Source: a virus
Strand: one strand, 5' to 3'
Virus record (IMG/VR): IMGVR_UViG_3300023113_000001
Coordinates: 1 to 41,386 of that record
DNA: 41,386 nt
Both the position numbers and the translations under genes were made by a program. Shown here piece by piece: positions 37,688 through 41,386 of the stretch. The stretch's first letter is position 1; each line of letters begins with the position of its first letter. The notes beneath the pieces were generated by a model. It was not told the DNA's origin. It did no database searches and saw nothing but the letters and a program-made list of their open reading frames with translations.

Positions 37688-38190
37688 GCCGCCATCCTCC
37701 GTTTCATGGAGAAGTGCTTGAGCGTGACGGGGCCGGCAGGCTTTGAAGCCACAGACAGCGCGCGGCAGTGGCCGCAATAGACGTGCCCCGCGTCGCTCTC
37801 GTTGCCGCAGTAAAAGCGCTCGCTAGGCGGGGCGTCGTTGTCCCACAGAGGCCAGCGGCAGATGCCGTCGCGCAGTTCCATGATGGTCACGCGCTGGGGG
37901 GCGTAGTTCGCGTCCACGACCAGCCGGGGCTTGGGCGCCTTGACGGCCACGGGACGCGGCGGCGCGGCGCCCTCAGGGCGCGGGGCAGGCTTCGGGCGGT
38001 CTTCCGGTTCCTCAGAGCGCGTCGTCGGGAACACCATGCCTTTCCCACGGGCGCGGTACACGATGCCGGCAACGCTGCATCGCGTGATGCCGAGGTCTTC
38101 GGAAATTTCCAGAAACGACATCCCGGCCAGCGCACGCTTAACCACAGCAGGCACAGCGGGGTTGCGGTGTTTCAGACCAAGTTTCTGCAT
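37684..38190 (-). CDS. GcrA-family cell-cycle regulator
   Basis: A 168-residue protein with the full GcrA layout: N-terminal HTH (FLEISEDLGITRCSVAGIVYRARG, residues 26-49), a Pro/Lys/Arg linker and a C-terminal Cys motif MELRDGICRWPLWDND to FYCGNESD-AGHVYCGHC (C111, C128, C139, C142). Host GcrA binds sigma70 and activates promoters with GANTC sites methylated by CcrM. A phage copy could redirect cell-cycle transcription to phage promoters. Several GANTC sites occur in the phage but I did not count them. TGATG overlap fixes the ATG start. Confidence 0.93.
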   Translation of the reverse strand: MQKLGLKHRNPAVPAVVKRALAGMSFLEISEDLGITRCSVAGIVYRARGKGMVFPTTRSEEPEDRPKPAPRPEGAAPPRPVAVKAPKPRLVVDANYAPQRVTIMELRDGICRWPLWDNDAPPSERFYCGNESDAGHVYCGHCRALSVASKPAGPVTLKHFSMKRRMAA

Positions 38191-38660
38191 CACCGCATCT
38201 CCCCAATGAGATCGGGGGAGGCGATCTTGCCGGAGCGAATCATCTTGCGATGAGCCTCCCGCCAGCGCTCGGCGCCGGGGCTGACGGTGACGCGGGGGAT
38301 CGGCGCAAGCCTGATCTGCGGCTTGGCGTCCATCTCGCCCGGCAAATCAGGCAGGCTCACACGCGGCAGTGTGATGCCGGCGCGAACGGGCGCGGGCTTG
38401 TCGGTGTAGGCAGCGATGCCGGCGCGGTCGATTTTCTTGCGAACGCGCTTGGGTAAGGGCTCTGCCTTACCGGCCAGAACGTCGCGTTCGCGCTGCTTCA
38501 CCTGACGATTATGGGCGATCTGAGCCTCATAATAGGCGGGATCAACGGCGGCCCGAACGGTCGTCCGTCCCTTGCGAAAGATGCGCGCGATTTCTCGGAT
38601 GCTCACGCCGCGAGCGCGCATTTCAACGGCTTCGGCGTGCCAAGGCTGGCTGTTCCTCAT
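38190..38660 (-). CDS. HTH protein of unknown family (156 aa)
   Basis: Residues 1-40 form a resolvase/homeodomain-like HTH (MRARGVSIREIARIFRKGRTTVRAAV). The rest is a basic, Pro-rich region with a conserved-looking ending PGAERWREAHRKMIRSGKI. Likely a DNA-binding regulator in the same unit as GcrA. Confidence 0.75.
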   Translation of the reverse strand: MRNSQPWHAEAVEMRARGVSIREIARIFRKGRTTVRAAVDPAYYEAQIAHNRQVKQRERDVLAGKAEPLPKRVRKKIDRAGIAAYTDKPAPVRAGITLPRVSLPDLPGEMDAKPQIRLAPIPRVTVSPGAERWREAHRKMIRSGKIASPDLIGEMR

Positions 38661-39319
38661 GACCGCGCCCCCCTCATGCGTGCCAGCGCAGCGCGAGCAG
38701 ACGCAATTGCGTCCGTCGCCTCGATTTCCGGCTCAGATGGCGGGACCGCGCTTTCCTCGCGCAGCTTGGTGAGAACGCTCAGTTCGGACCGAAGGGCGTC
38801 AAGCTCAAGCTCGTAGTAGCGATGGCGGGCAAGGCGCAAAGCGTCAAAAAGCTCGGAATCAACCGTGCGAACCCGAAGCTTCACAAGGTTGAACAGACGC
38901 GCGCTACCAAATCCAAGTTCAGCAGACAGGGCATCGTATGCGACCGCATAAGTCTCGCCCAAAGTGTCCTGCCGGAACCGTAGGCAAGCCTCTGCCCACT
39001 GCTTTGCAAGCAGCACATGCGGGCCATAAATAACCTCAGGCTCCTGCTCTGCGGGCAAGTCGCCGCGCAAGCTGTCGATAAGCGCCGCCAACTCTCCAGT
39101 CGCACCCGAGAAATCAAACCACTCGCCGTTGAGCCTCCGATCTGCAAATCGCTCATGCAGAGAGCGCTCCAATGCGAGGGTGCCGGGGACAACCGCAAGG
39201 AGTTCCAACGGCTGTGACGACGCCGTTTTCAGCGCACCCAAGCGCGTAGCGGACTTGCCCTTCGTGAAGCCAATCTTCACGTTGCCGCTGGCATTCCTGA
39301 TGAAGTAAATCTGGCTCAT
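38657..39319 (-). CDS. T5orf172/GIY-YIG-like protein 2 (220 aa)
   Basis: IYFIRNASGNVKIGFTKG, RLGALKTASSQPLELLAVVPG, then LERSLHERF and GEWFDF in residues 1-75: the T5orf172-type core. The C-terminal ~140 residues are a separate helical region ending in a coiled-coil-like segment, absent from the two other paralogues. Confidence 0.82.
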   Translation of the reverse strand: MSQIYFIRNASGNVKIGFTKGKSATRLGALKTASSQPLELLAVVPGTLALERSLHERFADRRLNGEWFDFSGATGELAALIDSLRGDLPAEQEPEVIYGPHVLLAKQWAEACLRFRQDTLGETYAVAYDALSAELGFGSARLFNLVKLRVRTVDSELFDALRLARHRYYELELDALRSELSVLTKLREESAVPPSEPEIEATDAIASARAALARMRGARS

Positions 39320-39322
39320 ATC

Positions 39323-39694
39323 CTACGCCCCCAGATCAGAAGCGAAGTCGCGCGCGCGCTGAGCCATTCGGCGCAGGCGAGCAATCTCTTCGCGGTGAAG
39401 ATTGCTGTCGTCCGCAGCCAGCCGAGCGGCGCGGATTTCCAGATGGCTTGCATGGTCGTGCATGTCCTTGGTCAGAAGGCGCTCCGAGATACGGGCACGC
39501 GCCGCTTCAAGCTGTTGAATCTCGACGGCCAGGATCGTCCGCGACTCCCTGTTCCAGAGGGCGCGGCAGCGTCGGATGTTGATCCCGACGTAGGCAGCGA
39601 CGCGCGGCAGGGCCGACTTCAACGGCATGGACGGCGCGACGAACTGGACGATGGCGCCGATGTGGGTTCGGGCCTGTAAACTCATGCAACTCAT
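39323..39694 (-). CDS. Unknown protein with HTH-like N-terminus (123 aa)
   Basis: Starts MSCMSLQARTHIGAIVQF with AAGGAA upstream. ALPRVAAYVGINIRRCRALWNRE (about 30-55) resembles an HTH; a coiled coil follows (LEAARARISERLL, HREEIARLRRMAQRAR). A phage DNA-binding protein is plausible. A longer frame from 39745 lacks a good start. Confidence 0.7.
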   Translation of the reverse strand: MSCMSLQARTHIGAIVQFVAPSMPLKSALPRVAAYVGINIRRCRALWNRESRTILAVEIQQLEAARARISERLLTKDMHDHASHLEIRAARLAADDSNLHREEIARLRRMAQRARDFASDLGA

Positions 39695-39695
39695 G

Positions 39696-39941
39696 TCACT
39701 GGTTCCTTGGCTGGAATTTCCAAGATTGGAGGGCTTTGCCGGCATGTTGGCTGTTCCTTTCGCGATGCTGAGAGCGCGAAAGGGGACAAACGGAATGGCT
39801 TGGTTGCCACTTGGAGAAGCCGTTGATCGCGTCCTGCGAAGACTTGGCGATCAGCGGAATGGAAAAGAGGCGGGCGGTGTTGAGCCGCCCGCCAAGTGCA
39901 CGCCCGACCGGGGGAGGATTACCGGGCGTGGTGGGGGTCAC
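39696..39941 (-). CDS. Possible small protein (81 aa, GTG start)
   Basis: GTGA overlap with the membrane microprotein upstream, and its stop lies one base before the next ATG. The composition is unremarkable but Gln/His/Ser-rich at the end (SQHRERNSQHAGKALQS), so coding is uncertain. Continuous tiling is the argument for it. Confidence 0.4.
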   Translation of the reverse strand: MTPTTPGNPPPVGRALGGRLNTARLFSIPLIAKSSQDAINGFSKWQPSHSVCPLSRSQHRERNSQHAGKALQSWKFQPRNQ

Positions 39942-40021
39942 GGCGTCACCGTCGCGAAGCCGGCGAACACCGAAAGAGCAAGGGCGAGGAGAGCCGCGAG
40001 AAAGTAGCCGCAGAAGGGCAT
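39938..40021 (-). CDS. Membrane microprotein (27 aa)
   Basis: ATG overlaps the preceding TAA (TAATG). MPFCGYFLAALLALALSVFA is a single membrane helix with almost no other sequence. Similar tiny hydrophobic proteins occur in phage early operons. Modest evidence. Confidence 0.5.
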   Translation of the reverse strand: MPFCGYFLAALLALALSVFAGFATVTP

Positions 40022-40620
40022 TAGGCGGCCCTCTCAAGAGCGTTGCCGCCCCACTGGTCAGCCATCGCCGCCGCGATGCCTTCAAAAGTGCGGCTGCGCT
40101 CTTTCCAGCGGTTGGGGCCAGGCGGCATACGGTGGATGCGGGCTTCCCTGCCCTCAACGATATTGGTGGGCCGCAGAGGCATCAGACCGTTGAGCCAGAG
40201 GCATGTCGCCTTCGTCTCGCCATGCCCGAACTGCCAAGGCTGGATGATCTGATCCGGCTTGCGGATGCGGCTGGAGATGATGCTGATCGGGTTCTCGATG
40301 CAGTAGCGGCCCGGAAATGCCATCAGGGCGCGGACAAACTCCAGAGCGCGTTCTTGCCTGCCGTCAGCCTGCTTGGCGGCGAAGTGGCGGGCGCCACTGA
40401 CGGCCAGATCAGTGCACGGCGGATGGGCAATCAGCAGATCCCATTGCCACCCGAACCGCCCCGGATTCCCGTGGAGGACATTGAGAACGTCCCCCTGGAT
40501 ATGATGGCTGGAATGGCCGTCTTCGGCGGGTAGCAAGTCACAGGAAATTGCCTCATGACCCAAAGCCCGAAAGGCGCGGCGGACGACCCCGGAGAACTCG
40601 CATGCGATCAGAACACGCAT
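40021..40620 (-). CDS. Cytosine-methyltransferase-like protein (199 aa)
   Basis: RVLIACEFSGVVRRAFRALGH is a SAM-type Rossmann start, and LLIAHPPCTDLAVSGARHF contains the PPC motif of C5 cytosine methyltransferases, then IENPISIISSRIRKPDQII and FGHGETKATCLWLNGL. It lacks the target-recognition length of full Dcm-type enzymes, so it may be a compact phage version for self-protection. ATG 40620 preferred over the GTG three bases upstream. Confidence 0.82.
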   Translation of the reverse strand: MRVLIACEFSGVVRRAFRALGHEAISCDLLPAEDGHSSHHIQGDVLNVLHGNPGRFGWQWDLLIAHPPCTDLAVSGARHFAAKQADGRQERALEFVRALMAFPGRYCIENPISIISSRIRKPDQIIQPWQFGHGETKATCLWLNGLMPLRPTNIVEGREARIHRMPPGPNRWKERSRTFEGIAAAMADQWGGNALERAA

Positions 40621-40880
40621 CACGCGGCCTCATGCACGTGCGAGGGCTGGGGCGCATCGAACTCCGCGAGATACAGGCTCACGATGGCCTGACGCTCCTG
40701 CGCCTCGGCGGTGTCCTGCTTGTCGCGGTTGCGGATTTCGCGAATGGCTTGGCCGAGCGCGGTTTTGCAATAGCCGGCGCTCTTGGCTTCGGCGTAGACC
40801 TCGCGAACGTCAGCCTTGATCTCATCGATCGCGGCCAACAGGTCGAGGATGCGCTCCATGGTCTGGCGAAGCTGGCTCAT
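40620..40880 (-). CDS. GapR-like DUF2312 protein (86 aa)
   Basis: QLRQTMERILDLLAAIDEIK, then VREVYAEAKSAGY and AQERQAIVSLYL match the GapR/DUF2312 family almost throughout. Host GapR coats overtwisted DNA in front of replication forks and RNA polymerase and stimulates topoisomerases. A phage copy may support its own replication or perturb host chromosome organisation. The C-terminal 12 residues are phage-specific. Confidence 0.93.
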   Translation of the reverse strand: MSQLRQTMERILDLLAAIDEIKADVREVYAEAKSAGYCKTALGQAIREIRNRDKQDTAEAQERQAIVSLYLAEFDAPQPSHVHEAA

Positions 40881-41266
40881 GCTGCGCGCTCCTGCTTGGC
40901 GGCGGAACGGGCTCGCATTGACGCGCTATGCCGCTGGGCTCGGATCAGCTTCCGCGTCTCCGCGTTCTCGCTGTACGACGAGCCCCACGGGGTGATCTCG
41001 GAGACGCCATGACCGCGCATCTGCTCGACAAACTCGGCAAGCTCGAAGACCGGCGTGAACCACTCGCGGTAAACGCGATACTGGGCGAAGCGCTGATGAA
41101 GGTCGTTCTCTTCGTCAAAGCGCGATGGCCAAAAGGCGATCAGCCTGACCTCGCAAGGCGACCGCATGGCGATTTCCTTGACGCGCTCGTGAGGCATGGT
41201 GGAGCGGCCAATCTTGATCTCGCCGCTCTTGGCTTCGATCAGGTACGTGCATGTCGTGAGTGTCAT
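40877..41266 (-). CDS. T5orf172/GIY-YIG-like protein 1 (129 aa)
   Basis: CTYLIEAKSGEIKIGRSTMPHERVKEIA, then FDEENDLHQRFAQYRVYREWF: a T5orf172-type fold with a His/Arg-rich tail. It is the gene directly after the YdaS-like regulator across the circular junction (ATGA), so it is expressed early under operator control. Confidence 0.83.
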   Translation of the reverse strand: MTLTTCTYLIEAKSGEIKIGRSTMPHERVKEIAMRSPCEVRLIAFWPSRFDEENDLHQRFAQYRVYREWFTPVFELAEFVEQMRGHGVSEITPWGSSYSENAETRKLIRAQRHSASMRARSAAKQERAA

Positions 41267-41386
41267 GCGGCTTCCCCTTGCTTGGCGGGACCGAACACAT
41301 CAGGCCGAAGCTCATGGCGGGAGATGCCGGTGATGCGCTCCACGTCGAGAACGCGGGCGGGTGGGACTTGGCGTGCGCCAGTCTCC
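41260..41386. repeat. Terminal direct repeat, right copy (circular junction)
   Basis: Exact copy of bases 1-127. Trimming one copy joins the YdaS-like gene (4-225) to its operon partner at 40877-41266 with an ATGA overlap, as expected in the intact genome. Confidence 0.95.

Noticed and set aside
1-41386. tRNA genes, CRISPR arrays, insertion sequences
   Set aside because: No cloverleaf-like segment, no regularly spaced repeats and no transposase were found by eye.

Overview
This window reads as one complete temperate phage (or excised prophage) genome from an alphaproteobacterial host, probably a Rhizobiales-type species. The first 127 bases and the last 127 bases are identical, and a minus-strand gene pair joins in phase with an ATGA overlap across that junction. 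The molecule is therefore a circle or circularly permuted, with about 41,259 bp of unique sequence. The host call rests on phage-borne copies of two regulators typical of Alphaproteobacteria (GcrA and the DUF2312/GapR family), on uniformly GC-rich coding, and on the style of the small exported proteins. The particle is probably a podovirus with P22-like head architecture: TerS, TerL, a long P22-type portal, a scaffold, a coat protein with no maturation protease, gp4-like and gp10-like head-completion proteins and three ejection proteins, with no tape-measure or sheath genes.

Layout: two long arms diverge from a small control region (about 225-740). It holds a YdaS/Cro-like gene (minus), an XRE repressor-like gene (plus) and repeated 17-bp operator palindromes. 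The plus arm (740-10460) carries many small, overlapping, mostly unknown early genes, a Rad52-type annealing protein with partners, an HNH nuclease, the integrase, a promoter-operator divergon with a ribbon-helix-helix protein, and an accessory block of small unknowns. A DUF3310 gene (minus) and a homing-endonuclease-like gene (plus) sit where the arms meet, at 10.4-11.7 kb.

The minus arm runs from 41.3 kb down to 11.6 kb, read right to left. It starts with a regulatory and replication-like block: three T5orf172/GIY-YIG-like proteins, GapR-like, a cytosine-methyltransferase-like protein, several HTH proteins, GcrA-like, VRR-NUC and DUF1376. It continues with a NusG/RfaH-like protein, a roughly 490-bp leader without a convincing gene and an intrinsic terminator. 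Then come packaging, head, ejection, tail-fibre, exported-protein, endolysin and holin genes and an HTH-metallophosphoesterase.

Main hypothesis: the NusG paralogue is the late antiterminator. It sits directly before a long leader, and the late operon contains at least four hairpin-plus-U-tract terminators at gene boundaries (near 34.0, 28.7, 27.0 and 18.5 kb) that polymerase would have to cross. Other points of interest are the paired GapR/GcrA mimics, a dispersed 12-18-bp motif that brackets one small gene as inverted repeats, and two exported proteins in the tail/lysis interval.
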